Counted from the first letter of the stretch, positions 8,691-19,400 are shown. The stretch: 64,000 nt of DNA from Algoriphagus sp. AK58 (GCF_014324365.1 NZ_QEIG01000008.1:1-64000), one strand, 5' to 3'. Made by a program: numbers and translations. Notes: generated by a model not told the origin, from the sequence alone.

Positions 8691-10019
8691 TTGGAAATTA
8701 CACTAGACAAGCATTCAGCAAATCAGGCTTCTATTAAAATTAAGCTAAATGAAGCAGATTATCAACCAAAGGTTGATGCCAAACTAAAGGACTATGCTAA
8801 AAAAGCCGTGATCAGAGGATTCCGACCCGGAAAAGCCCCTGTCGGAATGGTGAAAAATATGTACGGCGTATCTCTTTTGGTAGAAGAAATCAACACCATT
8901 TTGGGTGAGTCACTGAATAATTATCTGAAAGAACAAACTTTCAAAATCCTAGGTGAGCCACTTCCTGTAGAAAAAGAAGATAATTCAATTGACTGGAAAA
9001 CTCAGAAAGAATTTGAATTTGAATACAAAATCGGATTTGTGGAAGGCATTTCTTTATCCTTGGACAATGCGACTAAGGGCACAAAATATTCCATCAAAGT
9101 CGATGAAAAATTGATTAATGAAACCATCGAGAACCTCAAATCTCAATATGGTGAAAGTTCAAATCCTGAATCGTCAGAGGCAGGAGATCATATCTATGGA
9201 GACCTGAAATCCATGGAAGGAGAATTATCCAAAACGCTTTCTTTAGATACCGACAAGGTATCAAAGAAACTTGCCGCAAAGTTCATAGGTGTCAGAAAAG
9301 ATACTGTAGTTGAGTTTGAAGCAAAAGAAGTGAAGAAGGATGAGTGGTCAGAAGCATTCGGCCTTAGCGCTGAAGAAATTGAAAGCGCGAAAGGTGGATT
9401 TACCTTCACGGTAAAAAATATTAACAGAACCACCGAAGCTGAGCTGAATCAGGACTTTTTTGACAAGATCTTCGGACCTGACCAAGTTAAGTCAGAAGAA
9501 GAGTTCGTCAATAAGGTAAAAGAAACTCTTCAAAGCAGCTATGACCGTGAATCCAAGGTCTTCACTGAAGAAGAACTAAAGAAAGTACTCGTAGAAAAAG
9601 CCAATATTTCACTCCCTGATGACTTCCTCAAAGAATGGCTTCTCAGAGCAAATGAAGGAAAAGTGTCCCAGGCTGACGTAGAAAACGAGTATCCTATTTA
9701 TGCGAAGCAACTGACTTGGTCTTTGATCTCCAATCAAATTGCAAAAGAAAATGGCATCCAGGCTGAGCATGCTGATGTCCTCGAAAAAACCAAAGAAATG
9801 ATCCGAGAGCAGTTTGCATCTTCAGGACTTGGCTCCCAACTGGAAGCAAGTATGGATCTTTTTGTAGACAATTACCTAAAAGGAAACGAGGGCCAAAACT
9901 ACATGAACATGCTTACTTCTGTGCAGAATGACAAAGTGCTTGCCCTAGTTCAGGAGAAAATCGATTTGAGCGAAAAGAGTATCACGATCGACGAATTCAA
10001 GGAACTTTTGGAAAAGTAA
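8691..10019 (+). CDS. tig: Trigger factor (ribosome-associated chaperone)
   Basis: This 442-residue protein binds the ribosomal exit tunnel and helps nascent chains fold. The N-terminal ribosome-binding domain carries the signature GFRPGKAP (about residues 44-51). A degenerate FKBP-like domain and a helical C-terminal chaperone domain follow, as in Bacteroidota members. I choose the TTG at 8691 as the start because the family's N-terminus (MEITLDK) begins exactly there and no in-frame ATG or GTG fits. The gene lies between tRNA-Leu and clpPX, and the order tig-clpP-clpX is a widely conserved neighbourhood. An intrinsic terminator separates it from clpP. Confidence 0.95.
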   Translation: MEITLDKHSANQASIKIKLNEADYQPKVDAKLKDYAKKAVIRGFRPGKAPVGMVKNMYGVSLLVEEINTILGESLNNYLKEQTFKILGEPLPVEKEDNSIDWKTQKEFEFEYKIGFVEGISLSLDNATKGTKYSIKVDEKLINETIENLKSQYGESSNPESSEAGDHIYGDLKSMEGELSKTLSLDTDKVSKKLAAKFIGVRKDTVVEFEAKEVKKDEWSEAFGLSAEEIESAKGGFTFTVKNINRTTEAELNQDFFDKIFGPDQVKSEEEFVNKVKETLQSSYDRESKVFTEEELKKVLVEKANISLPDDFLKEWLLRANEGKVSQADVENEYPIYAKQLTWSLISNQIAKENGIQAEHADVLEKTKEMIREQFASSGLGSQLEASMDLFVDNYLKGNEGQNYMNMLTSVQNDKVLALVQEKIDLSEKSITIDEFKELLEK

Positions 10020-10040
10020 ATCGATTATAGAACGTATATT

Positions 10041-10067
10041 AAAAAGTCCTTTTTTAAAGGACTTTTT
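10041..10067 (+). terminator. Intrinsic terminator of tig
   Basis: The hairpin AAAAGTCCTTT/AAAGGACTTTT with a short T loop is followed by a T-rich tract. It lies 22 bases after the tig stop, and its tail runs into the clpP -7 box. Confidence 0.8.
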
Positions 10068-10075
10068 TATTTTTG
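10068..10075 (+). promoter_or_regulatory. Likely -7 box of the clpPX promoter
   Basis: TATTTTTG matches TAnnTTTG exactly and sits in the T-tract of the tig terminator. The predicted start of transcription near 10081 leaves about 16 bases before the clpP ATG. No clear TTG is seen at the -33 position, which is occupied by the hairpin. Confidence 0.5.
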
Positions 10076-10096
10076 TTCACCACAACAAACTCAACA

Positions 10097-10771
10097 ATGA
10101 TCAACAAAGAAGAATTTAGAAAATACGCCATTCACAATCAAGGCGTAAGCGGGACGGCATTTGACCAATACACTACCCATATCGAAAACATGACCCGCGC
10201 GGTCATCGAGGAGCGTCCATCAAACTTTAGAGAAATCGATGTTTTTTCAAGACTGATCATGGACCGAATCATTTTCTTGGGAACTCCGGTGGACGACCAT
10301 ATCGCCAACATCATCATCGCTCAGCTCCTTTTCTTGGAATCGGTAGATGCTAAAAAAGACGTACTTCTTTACATCAACAGTCCCGGAGGGTCGGTAACAG
10401 CAGGTTTGGGAATCTATGACACCATGCAATACATCGGTCCTGATGTAGCAACGATCTGTACCGGAATTGCCGCATCTATGGGGGCTGTGCTCTTGGCAGG
10501 AGGAGCAAAAGACAAGAGATCTGCTCTTCAGCACTCTAGGGTAATGATTCACCAGCCATCGGGAGGAATGCAAGGCCAATCCAAAGACATGGAAATATCT
10601 CTAAAGCTGATTTTGGCTATGAGACAGGAACTTTATCAGATTTTGGCTAATCACACCGGAAAAACATTTGAAGAAATCGAGCGTGACTCCGACAGGGACT
10701 ACTGGTTGAGAGCTCCTGAGGCCAAAGAATACGGCTTAATTGATGAAGTTTTGGTAAAAAAATCTAAATAA
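10097..10771 (+). CDS. clpP: ATP-dependent Clp protease proteolytic subunit
   Basis: This 224-residue serine peptidase forms the barrel of the ClpXP protease. The catalytic triad is visible as S127 (GIAASMGA), H152 (MIHQPSGG) and D201 (DSDRDYW); the spacings of 25 and 49 residues match the family. I choose the ATG at 10097 over an upstream TTG at 10073, since that TTG lies inside the tig terminator tail and the -7 box. The clpX start codon overlaps the clpP stop by one base, so the two are co-translated. Confidence 0.97.
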   Translation: MINKEEFRKYAIHNQGVSGTAFDQYTTHIENMTRAVIEERPSNFREIDVFSRLIMDRIIFLGTPVDDHIANIIIAQLLFLESVDAKKDVLLYINSPGGSVTAGLGIYDTMQYIGPDVATICTGIAASMGAVLLAGGAKDKRSALQHSRVMIHQPSGGMQGQSKDMEISLKLILAMRQELYQILANHTGKTFEEIERDSDRDYWLRAPEAKEYGLIDEVLVKKSK

Positions 10772-11994
10772 TGGCTCAAGTTACCTGCTCCTTTTGCGGC
10801 AGAAATAAAAAAGATGTAGATCTGATGGTATCGGGCATATCTGCCCATATCTGTAATTTCTGCATCGAACAAGCTCATTTAATCCTTGGGGAAGAGGAAA
10901 AAACCAAGAAATCCACTTCAAAACCCAAGTTTAAACTCAAAAAACCAAAGGAGCTGACAGCCTACCTCGACCAATATGTCATTGGTCAGGAGGATGCCAA
11001 AAAAGTCCTTACTGTAGCGGTGTATAATCACTATAAGCGTCTCCAACAAAAGGAAGATCATGATGAAATAAAGATTGAAAAATCCAATATCATCATGGTG
11101 GGCGACACCGGAACGGGAAAGACCTATTTGGCGAAAACCTTGGCAAAAATCCTGGAGGTACCCTTCTGTATTGCCGACGCGACCGTTTTGACCGAAGCCG
11201 GCTACGTAGGTGAAGATGTGGAAAGTATTCTTACCCGTCTTCTACAGGCCGCCGACTATAATGTAGAAGCGGCAGAAAGAGGCATTGTCTACATTGATGA
11301 GATAGATAAGATCGCACGCAAGTCTGACAATCCTTCCATCACTCGCGATGTAAGTGGTGAAGGAGTACAGCAGGCTATGCTCAAACTGCTGGAAGGAACC
11401 GTGGTAAACGTACCTCCACAAGGCGGCCGAAAGCATCCTGATCAAAAAATGATCGCTGTAAACACAGAAAATATTCTATTTATCTGCGGAGGAGCATTTG
11501 ACGGAATTGCAAGACATATCGGAAAGCGCCTGAACACCCAGCCTTTGGGATTCAGCAAAACTTCCGGAAGTTTGTCTGCAGACCGGGAAAACCTCCTTCA
11601 ATATGTCACCGCACAGGATCTGAAGGCTTTCGGGCTAATTCCGGAATTGATTGGACGACTTCCTGTATTGACTCACTTAGATCCTTTGCACAAGGATGCT
11701 TTGAAGCGAATCCTCACTGAACCTAAAAACGCCTTGGTCAAGCAATACACCAAACTGTTATCTATGGAAGGTGTGACCCTGAAGTTTGAAGAAAGCGCTT
11801 TAGACTTCATCGTGGATAAAGCAGTAGAATATAATCTTGGTGCGCGTGGTCTCCGCTCTATTTGCGAAGCCATCATCACGGATGCGATGTATGAAGTCCC
11901 TTCAGATGAAAGCATCAAAGAGCTCGTAATCGACGAAGAATACGCAAAATCACAGTTTGATAAATCGAAATTCAAACGACTCCAAGTAGCCTAA
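10771..11994 (+). CDS. clpX: ClpX ATPase, unfoldase subunit of ClpXP
   Basis: This 407-residue AAA+ unfoldase feeds substrates to ClpP. The N-terminal zinc-binding domain has cysteines at 6, 9, 28 and 31 (CX2C-X18-CX2C). The Walker A motif is [12 protein letters not shown] near residue 111 and Walker B is IVYIDEIDK near 170. The C-terminal small AAA domain with [10 protein letters not shown] is intact. It starts one base inside the clpP stop codon and is followed by a strong terminator, which closes the clpPX unit. Confidence 0.97.
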   Translation: MAQVTCSFCGRNKKDVDLMVSGISAHICNFCIEQAHLILGEEEKTKKSTSKPKFKLKKPKELTAYLDQYVIGQEDAKKVLTVAVYNHYKRLQQKEDHDEIKIEKSNIIMVGDTGTGKTYLAKTLAKILEVPFCIADATVLTEAGYVGEDVESILTRLLQAADYNVEAAERGIVYIDEIDKIARKSDNPSITRDVSGEGVQQAMLKLLEGTVVNVPPQGGRKHPDQKMIAVNTENILFICGGAFDGIARHIGKRLNTQPLGFSKTSGSLSADRENLLQYVTAQDLKAFGLIPELIGRLPVLTHLDPLHKDALKRILTEPKNALVKQYTKLLSMEGVTLKFEESALDFIVDKAVEYNLGARGLRSICEAIITDAMYEVPSDESIKELVIDEEYAKSQFDKSKFKRLQVA

Positions 11995-11998
11995 AAAC

Positions 11999-12028
11999 AG
12001 AAACCCCGGCATTGTCGGGGTTTTGTTG
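11999..12028 (+). terminator. Intrinsic terminator of clpPX
   Basis: The stem AAACCCCG/CGGGGTTT (12001-12008 and 12016-12023) is followed by a T-rich run on the plus strand. It lies just after the clpX stop. Confidence 0.85.
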
Positions 12029-12052
12029 TTTTAGATCAGTTTTAAAGGAAGA

Positions 12053-13162
12053 TTATTCAGCTCTTTTCCCTAAGATCAAGCTTGCCGTCGTATCTGATGC
12101 TGACTCCTCCCCTATTTTTTCTCTGATCAGATCATAACCTTGGAGCATTTCTCCTTTATATACCACATTGGTGAAAATCCGCTGAAGTTCGGCTCGAAGG
12201 TTTTCGATTGAAAAGTCATCTTGAATCAATTCCCTTACCACTTCTTTGCCCGCAATTAGATTGGGAAGTGAAATAAAGGGAACGCGAATCAGTCGCTTGG
12301 CAATCTGGTAAGAAATGGGGGAAGTCCTATAAACCACAATCTGAGGCACACGGAACAAAGCTGTCTCCAAAGTGGCTGTTCCGGAGGTCACTACCGCAGC
12401 AGTAGCATGAGAAAGCAAATCATACGTTTGGTCAAATACCAGCTTGATTCCTGCTTTTCTGGCAGGTTCATATACTTCTTTCGGCACACTGTCAACGCCA
12501 GCTACCACAAACTGGGAATTGGGAAACTCTTTAACTAAGGAAATCATTCTATCCAACATGGCATTAATTTCCTGCTTTCTGCTGCCAGGCAACAATGCGA
12601 TAATAGGCTGATAGCTTAACTCATTCTTTTGAAAGAAAAAGTCATGGGGAGTAAACTTCCTGATTTCATCCAAAAGAGGATTGCCTACATAGTGAACCTT
12701 CATGCCAAACTTGGTAAAAAAATCAGGCTCAAAGGGTAGAATAGAATAAATCTGATCCGTAGTTTCTTTCAGCTTAAGTGCTCGCTTTTGGTTCCATGCC
12801 CAGACTTTAGGAGGAATATAATAATGCACCGCGATCCCATTTTTCTTCGCGAAAGCGGCAATTTTCATATTAAATCCTCCAAAGTCAACCAATATCAAGG
12901 TATTTGGCTTGTACTCTAAAAGGTCTCTTTTGACTAGATTGAGGTATTTCAACACTTTTCTAAACCCCAAAACAACCTCCAAAAAACCCATTAAGGCCAC
13001 CTCTGAGTAATCTACAGCCAAGTCGACGCCTGCTTCACGGGAATAATTCCCTCCCATTCCACGAAACTTAATCGATGAATCTTGAGACTTAATAGCCCGA
13101 ACTAGATTGGAAGCATGCAAGTCACCTGATCGTTCGCCTGATATGATGTAGATTTTGTTCAT
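12053..13162 (-). CDS. lpxB: Lipid-A-disaccharide synthase
   Basis: This 369-residue GT-B glycosyltransferase (family 19) joins UDP-2,3-diacylglucosamine and lipid X into the lipid A disaccharide at the inner membrane. Family features include the N-terminal SGERSGDLHASNLV, the segment YYIPPKVWAWNQKR, and LLPGSRKQEIN followed by SGTATLETALFRVPQIVVYR. I choose the ATG at 13160-13162 rather than a TTG four codons upstream. Its upstream neighbour on the same strand is the QueD-like gene, 64 bases away, so a shared transcript is possible. Confidence 0.95.
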   Translation of the reverse strand: MNKIYIISGERSGDLHASNLVRAIKSQDSSIKFRGMGGNYSREAGVDLAVDYSEVALMGFLEVVLGFRKVLKYLNLVKRDLLEYKPNTLILVDFGGFNMKIAAFAKKNGIAVHYYIPPKVWAWNQKRALKLKETTDQIYSILPFEPDFFTKFGMKVHYVGNPLLDEIRKFTPHDFFFQKNELSYQPIIALLPGSRKQEINAMLDRMISLVKEFPNSQFVVAGVDSVPKEVYEPARKAGIKLVFDQTYDLLSHATAAVVTSGTATLETALFRVPQIVVYRTSPISYQIAKRLIRVPFISLPNLIAGKEVVRELIQDDFSIENLRAELQRIFTNVVYKGEMLQGYDLIREKIGEESASDTTASLILGKRAE

Positions 13163-13226
13163 AGAACTAACCAAAATTGGGACTCTAAAAGAAAAGTAGG
13201 CTGAGGTGCCTACTTGAAATTAATCG

Positions 13227-13646
13227 TTACTCACCAAAATACTCTACAAAATTACGCGGAGTCTCATAGAGGGTCAATTTATACAATCCTCCCTGTTTGG
13301 TAATTTCTTTGACAGCAGGCGCGAGTATCTTCCAGAACTCCATAACCAAGGTCTCACAGCTGGCCAATTTCCCCTTCATAAAATCCACGTCCACATTCAG
13401 GTTTTTATGATCCACCTTGTCGATTACCAACAGTCTAATCAAGGTGCTTAATTTTTTTAAATCCACCACAAAACCCGTCTCTGGATCAGGAAGTCCTTTT
13501 ACTGTCACAATCAGTTCGAAGTTATGACCGTGCCAATTGACGTTTGCGCATGGGCCAAAAACCTCAAAATTCTTTTCATCAGACCAACTGGGATTCCAAA
13601 GCTTATGGGCCGCGTTGAAATGTTCCTTACGGGAAACGTAAATCAT
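13227..13646 (-). CDS. queD: 6-carboxytetrahydropterin synthase / 6-pyruvoyl-tetrahydropterin synthase family (QueD-like)
   Basis: This 139-residue protein belongs to the tunnelling-fold PTPS/QueD family, which acts on dihydroneopterin triphosphate. Zinc ligands are visible as H14 (FNAAH) and H39 and H41 (WHGHNF), with a candidate catalytic cysteine C33. The spacing Cys-X5-His-Gly-His resembles the PTPS form more than the Cys-X3 form of classic E. coli QueD, so the substrate assignment is less certain than the fold. A queE gene is present at 21.9 kb, which supports a role in queuosine precursor synthesis. A -7 box lies 20 bases upstream. Confidence 0.85.
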   Translation of the reverse strand: MIYVSRKEHFNAAHKLWNPSWSDEKNFEVFGPCANVNWHGHNFELIVTVKGLPDPETGFVVDLKKLSTLIRLLVIDKVDHKNLNVDVDFMKGKLASCETLVMEFWKILAPAVKEITKQGGLYKLTLYETPRNFVEYFGE

Positions 13647-13665
13647 CTTTTCTAAAACTAGTTGG

Positions 13666-13673
13666 CAAAAGTA
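13666..13673 (-). promoter_or_regulatory. Likely -7 box upstream of the QueD-like gene
   Basis: TACTTTTG on the minus strand matches TAnnTTTG. It directly abuts the T-tract of the preceding gene's terminator. No clear -33 TTG is seen. Confidence 0.5.
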
Positions 13674-13707
13674 TAAAAAAAGTCCCTTAATGGAAATTAA
13701 GGGACTT
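13674..13707 (-). terminator. Intrinsic terminator of the 13.7-14.4 kb gene
   Basis: An 11-base-pair stem AGTCCCTTAAT/ATTAAGGGACT with a four-base loop (13681-13706) is followed on the minus strand by seven T residues. Confidence 0.9.
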
Positions 13708-13729
13708 GAGTATGAGAAAACAAGGCATT

Positions 13730-14392
13730 CTAATTCAGCTGTCTGATCAGCGCGACTACATCTGACTGGTTTTTTAAATTAAGTTTTTGGCTTTTGATGA
13801 TCGTGTTGACTTTATCGACGTCATTGCCAAAAATCTTCTGCAGATCTTTTCCCTTGTTTTTCAAAAGGAAAATCTCTCCATCCTTTTCTATAAAGAACTC
13901 CTCTTGATTCTGAAAAACTTTGGCTCCCTGGGCTCCATAAGTAGCAGATACGTCATCCATCATCAATTTGTACTGATGAAGCAGCAAGGTATACTTGCCC
14001 TTTTCCAAAACCCTTAAAAACCGCTTTTTCGAAAGAGTCGGAATGGTAAATTCGGAGGTAAATTCAATCTTTTCACCTGATTCAGTTGAATAAAAAAATC
14101 CAGCTAATTTTTCCGGTGAGTAAGAAAACAAAGACCCTTCAAATTTATATTCCAGAGTGTTTTCATACCCATTCAATGCAATCTGCAAGCCATCGACAGT
14201 TTGACCATTGGGAAGAACCAAGGTTCCCATCCTGAATTCCTCAAAATATTGAGATCCTTTTACTTCTCTGTAAGCATTGGTCAAAATTGGATTACCTGTA
14301 CCATTGTCTCTCAACACCGCAAGTTGGGCATTTGAAAGAACCGGCAAAAACAAAAGAAATGTAATCGTAATTATAAAACTAAATTTTCTCAT
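13730..14392 (-). CDS. Secreted protein of unknown function
   Basis: I do not recognise this 220-residue protein. It has a clear signal peptide (about 1-22, ending SNAQ), so it is periplasmic or surface-exposed. The rest is mixed beta and alpha, with basic segments near residues 120-140 and a C-terminal region (about 165-220) containing FLLKNKGKDLQKIFG. No membrane segment follows the signal. A terminator separates it from the DUF4843 lipoprotein gene upstream and another ends it, so it is probably transcribed alone. Proximity to the SusC/SusD group may be incidental. Confidence 0.75.
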   Translation of the reverse strand: MRKFSFIITITFLLFLPVLSNAQLAVLRDNGTGNPILTNAYREVKGSQYFEEFRMGTLVLPNGQTVDGLQIALNGYENTLEYKFEGSLFSYSPEKLAGFFYSTESGEKIEFTSEFTIPTLSKKRFLRVLEKGKYTLLLHQYKLMMDDVSATYGAQGAKVFQNQEEFFIEKDGEIFLLKNKGKDLQKIFGNDVDKVNTIIKSQKLNLKNQSDVVALIRQLN

Positions 14393-14402
14393 GGTAGTAA
14401 GG

Positions 14403-14432
14403 GAAAAAAAGACCGGAAGAACCGGTCTTTTT
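14403..14432 (-). terminator. Intrinsic terminator of the SusC/SusD unit
   Basis: The hairpin AAAGACCGG/CCGGTCTTT with a short loop has T runs on both sides. On the minus strand it ends the susC-susD-DUF4843 transcript 25 bases after the last stop. Confidence 0.85.
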
Positions 14433-14457
14433 GAATTAATAAAGATACAATTAGACC

Positions 14458-14925
14458 TTATGGATTTGGTCTGGTAATTCTGATTTGAACCTGATTGTGG
14501 TTTTGGCTGGATCCGATAGCAGCATTGCCATCCAATTGCAGCAACAAATCCACACTACCTCCAAGACGACCCGTATTGGCAATATTCACGGTCACTGTAC
14601 CAAAGCTTGAGCCAGCTGGGATAGTCACAGTACCAGATGTGGTAAAGTCAGTCCCTGAAACAGCAGTAGTACCAGTTGGAACCACTGAATAAGCAATGGT
14701 TTCGTCACTTGTTCTGTGAGCACCGATCAAGTTAACTTGAAGACTCACTGTACCAACAGTATTGGCTACAGTAATTCTGGGATACTTTTGACCGGTAACT
14801 GGGGCCCTTACTACAGCATCCTGGAATTCAACCAAAGCACCTTCCCATACAGGGTAGTTCTGTTCAATACAGGAAGAGAAAACAAGAACTAAGGCCAGAG
14901 TTAATAAAGAAAATAACTTTTTCAT
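14458..14925 (-). CDS. DUF4843-like surface lipoprotein
   Basis: This 155-residue protein has a lipoprotein signal (LVFSSC, with the lipid-linked cysteine at residue 19). The mature part is a single beta-rich domain in which VSGTDFTTSGTVTIPAG resembles Calx-beta-like and DUF4843 sequences, often found in small lipoproteins beside SusC/SusD pairs. It starts 11 bases after the susD stop, and a terminator follows it. It is probably an accessory lipoprotein of the SusCD outer membrane complex; the family name is a recall from sequence pattern and should be taken as moderate. Confidence 0.7.
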   Translation of the reverse strand: MKKLFSLLTLALVLVFSSCIEQNYPVWEGALVEFQDAVVRAPVTGQKYPRITVANTVGTVSLQVNLIGAHRTSDETIAYSVVPTGTTAVSGTDFTTSGTVTIPAGSSFGTVTVNIANTGRLGGSVDLLLQLDGNAAIGSSQNHNQVQIRITRPNP

Positions 14926-14936
14926 GATTTCTGATT

Positions 14937-16442
14937 TTAGTAGCCTCTGTTTTGGTTAAGATTTGGATTACCGTCAACCTCTCTTTGTGGGATTGGAGGC
15001 AAGATTTTGAAGTCGTCGAATGGAAGATTCACAGCTGGAGTAGTCTTCACAATTGGTCTACCATTTCTTTTTAAATCAAAGAAACGCTGACCTTCGAAGG
15101 CGAACTCTTTAAATCTTTCCAAAAGGATCTCCTCAAGAAGCGCATCTCCGGAAAGGTTAACCGCTGTCAAACCTCTTAGGGCTTTGAATGCATTCAATTC
15201 ATTAAGTGCATCGGTAGCATTACCCAATCTGAAATTAGCCTCAGCTCTGTTTAGATGCATTTCAGACTTTCTGATCACAGGCACATTGTCCGCATAGGCG
15301 AAACCTGATTTCGACATAAACTTGGTACACTCGATCTGACGGCCAGCACCTCTTACGGTGTTACCAGTAGTGTAAAGCTGTGCTCTTACGTCTGAGTTTC
15401 TGTTTACGTCCCAGTTGTTGTTATCTGAAGCTGGGTTACCAATCTGAAGTGGAGTCAATCCGAAGAAACCTCTAACAGTAGCATTTGGAATGAAATCACC
15501 CCAACCACCCTGAGAGTTCTTGTTTGACAAGTTCAATAGAGCAGTGTAGGAAGACTGAAGAGACTCATTCACACCAATGGATTCTTCTGCCAAAGCAAAA
15601 CGAACTTCAAACATAGACTCTGGATTTACAGGAGTTCTCCATCCGTTTACGTAAGCAGAACCGGAAAGCACGGTGCCGACATTGCTGGAAAGAGCAGCAG
15701 TTGATTCAGCAACTACTTTTGCCCAATCACCTCTGTATAAAGCAACTCTTGAGAGCAATGCAGAAGCGGCACCACCGGATGCATACTGAACACCTCTTGA
15801 TGTAAGAAGCCGTTTTGCATCTTCCAAATCGGTGTAGATCTGGGTATAAACCTGATCAATTGTGGCTCTTGGAGTCTGACGGTTAAGCGCATCTCCTGAG
15901 GTAATCACACCTTCTGTAACCAAAGGAATACCACCTTCATCTGTCACACCTGCCTGGAAAATAGCAGTTGGAATGTAAGAATATACCTTAACCAAATCGA
16001 AGTAGTAAAGCGCTCTTAAGAATTTCGCTTCACCTTCCCAACGGGCCAATTGTGCAGCAGAAGCACCCTGTACACCAGGTAATCCCGCTAAAATCAAGTT
16101 AATTTCATTGATAGCAAAGTAGGAGTTTTGCCAGAAACCTGCTTGAAAATGCGCGTTTGGTTGGTTGTTGTTCTCACCAATCAAACGTCCTGAGTTACTG
16201 GTCGTCTGACCCACATCTGCCAAGGCATCAGCCAAAGCGAACAAGTCTCGACCATAATTTCGAACAGATCTTAATCTCGCATAAACTGAGTTAAGAGCTG
16301 CATCTACCGCATCAGGGGTATTCAATGCACCATTGGCATCAATGGATTGCCTTGGATCTACCTGAAGCAGGCTATCGCAGGAACTAACCAGGAAAGTACC
16401 TGCAAGCGCCAGAGATAAGAAAGCTTTATTTATAAATTTCAT
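14937..16442 (-). CDS. SusD/RagB family nutrient-binding lipoprotein
   Basis: This 501-residue lipoprotein (signal ending LVSSC, Cys22) is the surface ligand-binding partner of the SusC-like channel encoded directly upstream. Features of the family include TPR-like helices in the N-terminal half (GEAKFLRALYYFDLVKVY near residue 139) and the C-terminal ERFKEFAFEGQRFFDLKR segment. Only 20 bases separate it from susC. No glycoside hydrolase, sulfatase or peptidase gene accompanies the pair, so the ligand cannot be deduced. Confidence 0.95.
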   Translation of the reverse strand: MKFINKAFLSLALAGTFLVSSCDSLLQVDPRQSIDANGALNTPDAVDAALNSVYARLRSVRNYGRDLFALADALADVGQTTSNSGRLIGENNNQPNAHFQAGFWQNSYFAINEINLILAGLPGVQGASAAQLARWEGEAKFLRALYYFDLVKVYSYIPTAIFQAGVTDEGGIPLVTEGVITSGDALNRQTPRATIDQVYTQIYTDLEDAKRLLTSRGVQYASGGAASALLSRVALYRGDWAKVVAESTAALSSNVGTVLSGSAYVNGWRTPVNPESMFEVRFALAEESIGVNESLQSSYTALLNLSNKNSQGGWGDFIPNATVRGFFGLTPLQIGNPASDNNNWDVNRNSDVRAQLYTTGNTVRGAGRQIECTKFMSKSGFAYADNVPVIRKSEMHLNRAEANFRLGNATDALNELNAFKALRGLTAVNLSGDALLEEILLERFKEFAFEGQRFFDLKRNGRPIVKTTPAVNLPFDDFKILPPIPQREVDGNPNLNQNRGY

Positions 16443-16462
16443 GTTTTTTTTCCTTTAGGTGA

Positions 16463-19400
16463 TTAGAAGCCTATTTGAACACCGATAGTGTAGTTCTTTG
16501 TCAAAGGGATCTGACCTGTACCTGCACCGGTAAATTCAGGATCATAACCAGGATAATCGGTGTATGTCCACAAATTCAGGCCTTGCGCATAAATTCTTGC
16601 TCTTGAAAGACCGATTTTGCTAACCAATGTAGGATTGAAGGTATAACCTACAGTCACCTGCGACAAACGGATGAAGTCTGCTTTAAGAAGGCCAGCTGAA
16701 CCAGAGTTTCTACCTGCACCTCTGACTTCATTACCACCGTTAGTCTTTACGTCTCTTGGGATATCAGTAATTTGTCCAGGTTCAGACCATTTTCTGCTAT
16801 CTACTTCTCTTAGAACGTTAAGCGCTAGTCGAGTACCATTTTCTCTCAAGAAACCATACTGTCCGTCGGATACTACAGCACCGTATTCATAAGTGAAGAA
16901 CGCTGTCAATTCAAAGCCTTTGTAAGTGAACGTGTTGTTCAAACCACCAAAGTGAGTAGCAAGGTTAGAACCCTTGTATATTCGGTCCGCTGCCAAAGGA
17001 AGATACGTAATGTTTCTGTTGATATCATACCACATTGGACGACCGGTAGCTGGGTTAACACCTGCATATTCTGCCACAAACCATGCACCTGGCGCAGCAA
17101 CCTGACCGTTAGGGTTACCTACCGGCTGGCCTACAGCAATACCTGGGTTAGCTGGAAGGAATTCCAAGCCATCATACAGGCTAATCACCTGGTTTTTAAT
17201 GTAAGTGAAGTTGAAGCTAGTGTTCCATCTGAAACCGCTCTTATCGATATTCACAGTCGACACTTCAAATTCAATACCTTTGTTTTGGAGCTCACCCACG
17301 TTGTTAGCAATATCATTGAAACCGTTGGTCCACAATATTGGCTGGCTCAAAAGAAGATCTTTAGTTCTTCTGTCAAATACATCCACAGAGCCAGTTACTC
17401 TGTTTCCAAAGAATCCATAGTCCAAACCTAGGTTTAGAGTTGAGTTAGTTTCCCAACCCAAATTCAAGTTTGCAAGTGAAGTTGGACGGATACCGGCACT
17501 ACCAGAGTAGTTACCTCCACCTCCATAAAGACCTCTTGCATCGAAGTTTCCGATTTGGTCGTTACCTGTCAAACCATAAGAGGCTCTTAACTTCATTTCA
17601 GAAACAACTGAGGAAGACTTAAGAAATTCCTCTTCTACCATGCTCCAACCTACTCTAATGGATGGGAACAAACCGTATCGGTTGTTTTCACCGAAGCGGG
17701 AAGAACCGTCATAACGAGCGGTAACAGTAGCCAAATACTTCTTCTTGTAGTCATAGTTTACAGAAGCAAAAGCTGAAGCTCTTCTGTATCCAGTCCAGAA
17801 ACCGGTGATCGATTCAGGAGTAGCTGAAGATTGGATAGTTCTGAATTGGAAAGTTGGGAAACCGATACCTGCACCGGAAATACCTTCTCTGGTTTCAGAC
17901 AAGTATTCCAAACCTAGAATAGCAGAAAGGTTGTGCACTCCATTGAAAGACTTATTCCAGTTCAAAGTCTGTGTGGTGATGAAACGAGTTCTCCAGTCAG
18001 ACTGTACAGTGCTTCTACCTCTTACCCCTGCACCGTCTGGGGTACGTGGATCACGGTAGTTGTCACCCTGAAGCAATCTATAATCCAAACCGAACAAAGA
18101 ACGGAATGAAAGATTGTCAAGGATTTTGTACGTTGTAATGATGTTACCTACCGCTGTGTTTGTTCTTTGAACACCTGAATTATATTCATTTACAAGCACA
18201 ATATTTTGACCCAAAACACCGCGAATTGCAGTATTGAAGGTGCCATCTTCATTATAGATTGCGTTGTGAGGCAAAACAGCAGATGCGGAGAATGCAGGGT
18301 TACCCAAGAAAGCACCGTCTATTGAGAAAGGTACATTCTGCTGGAAGGTGGATAAGTTGATATTTGTCTCAATATTCAATCTATCGTTAGCCTGATGGGA
18401 TAGGGCCACTCTTACAGTTCCTCTTTCAAAGTCCACAGGTCTGAAGGAAGATTCCTGATAGTTGTAAGATCCAGAAAGGAAGAAAGTCGTTTTGGCATCA
18501 CCACCAGACACAGACATTTCATAGTTCTGAAGTCTACCTCTACCCATTACCTCTCTCTGCCAGTCATAAGTTGGAAGACCCAAACCGATATTATTCAATT
18601 CGTCTCTGGAAAGAGTCTGCCAGTTAGATGGCAATACACCCATACTATTTAGGGCATTAGCTTCTGGGTTTGCGTTTCCTGAGTTAATCCAAGCAGTTCT
18701 TTCTCTATCATACCACTCAGAACCGCCTAAAACGTCCAAAAATTTCATTGGCTGTGTTTCACCGGCGAAAGCATTGAATTCAAACTTAGCCTTTCCTTGC
18801 TTACCTTTTTTGGTCGTAATGATCACTACCCCGTTTGCAGCCTGAGAACCATAGATTGCTGCAGAAGCAGCATCTTTCAAGATCTCCATAGACTCGATGT
18901 CGTTAGGGTTCAAGAAGGCCAATGGGTTGGATTGAGTAAAGGCAGCATTGGACTGGTTGTTCAACTGTACACCATCCACAATAAAGAGTGGCTCGTTACC
19001 CGCGTTGATGGAGCCTACCCCACGGATACGGATGTTAACAGCACCACCTGGAAGACCGTTGGAAGATCTTACCTGCACACCTGCTGCCCGACCTTGCAAG
19101 GCACGGTCAAAAGATTGCAAAGGCAGGTTTTGGATGGCTTCACCTTTCACGGAAGAAACCGCACCGGTTACCTCACGCTTGGGTTGAGTACCATAACCTG
19201 TCACAATCACTTCCCCAAGAGCCGTTACATCGGATTCTAGAGCCACATTGATTGTGGTTCTGTTGCCGATGGTAACCTCTTGAGATCTTAGCCCCACAAA
19301 TGTGAAGACCAAGACGTTGCTTCCGGCAGGGACGCTGATTGAATACTTACCATCAATATCAGTGGCAGTACCAATTGTGGTTCCCTTAACCAGAACTGTT

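Noticed and set aside
8525..8737. Open frame crossing the tRNA-Leu gene
   Set aside because: The tRNA fold and the trigger factor start account for this DNA.
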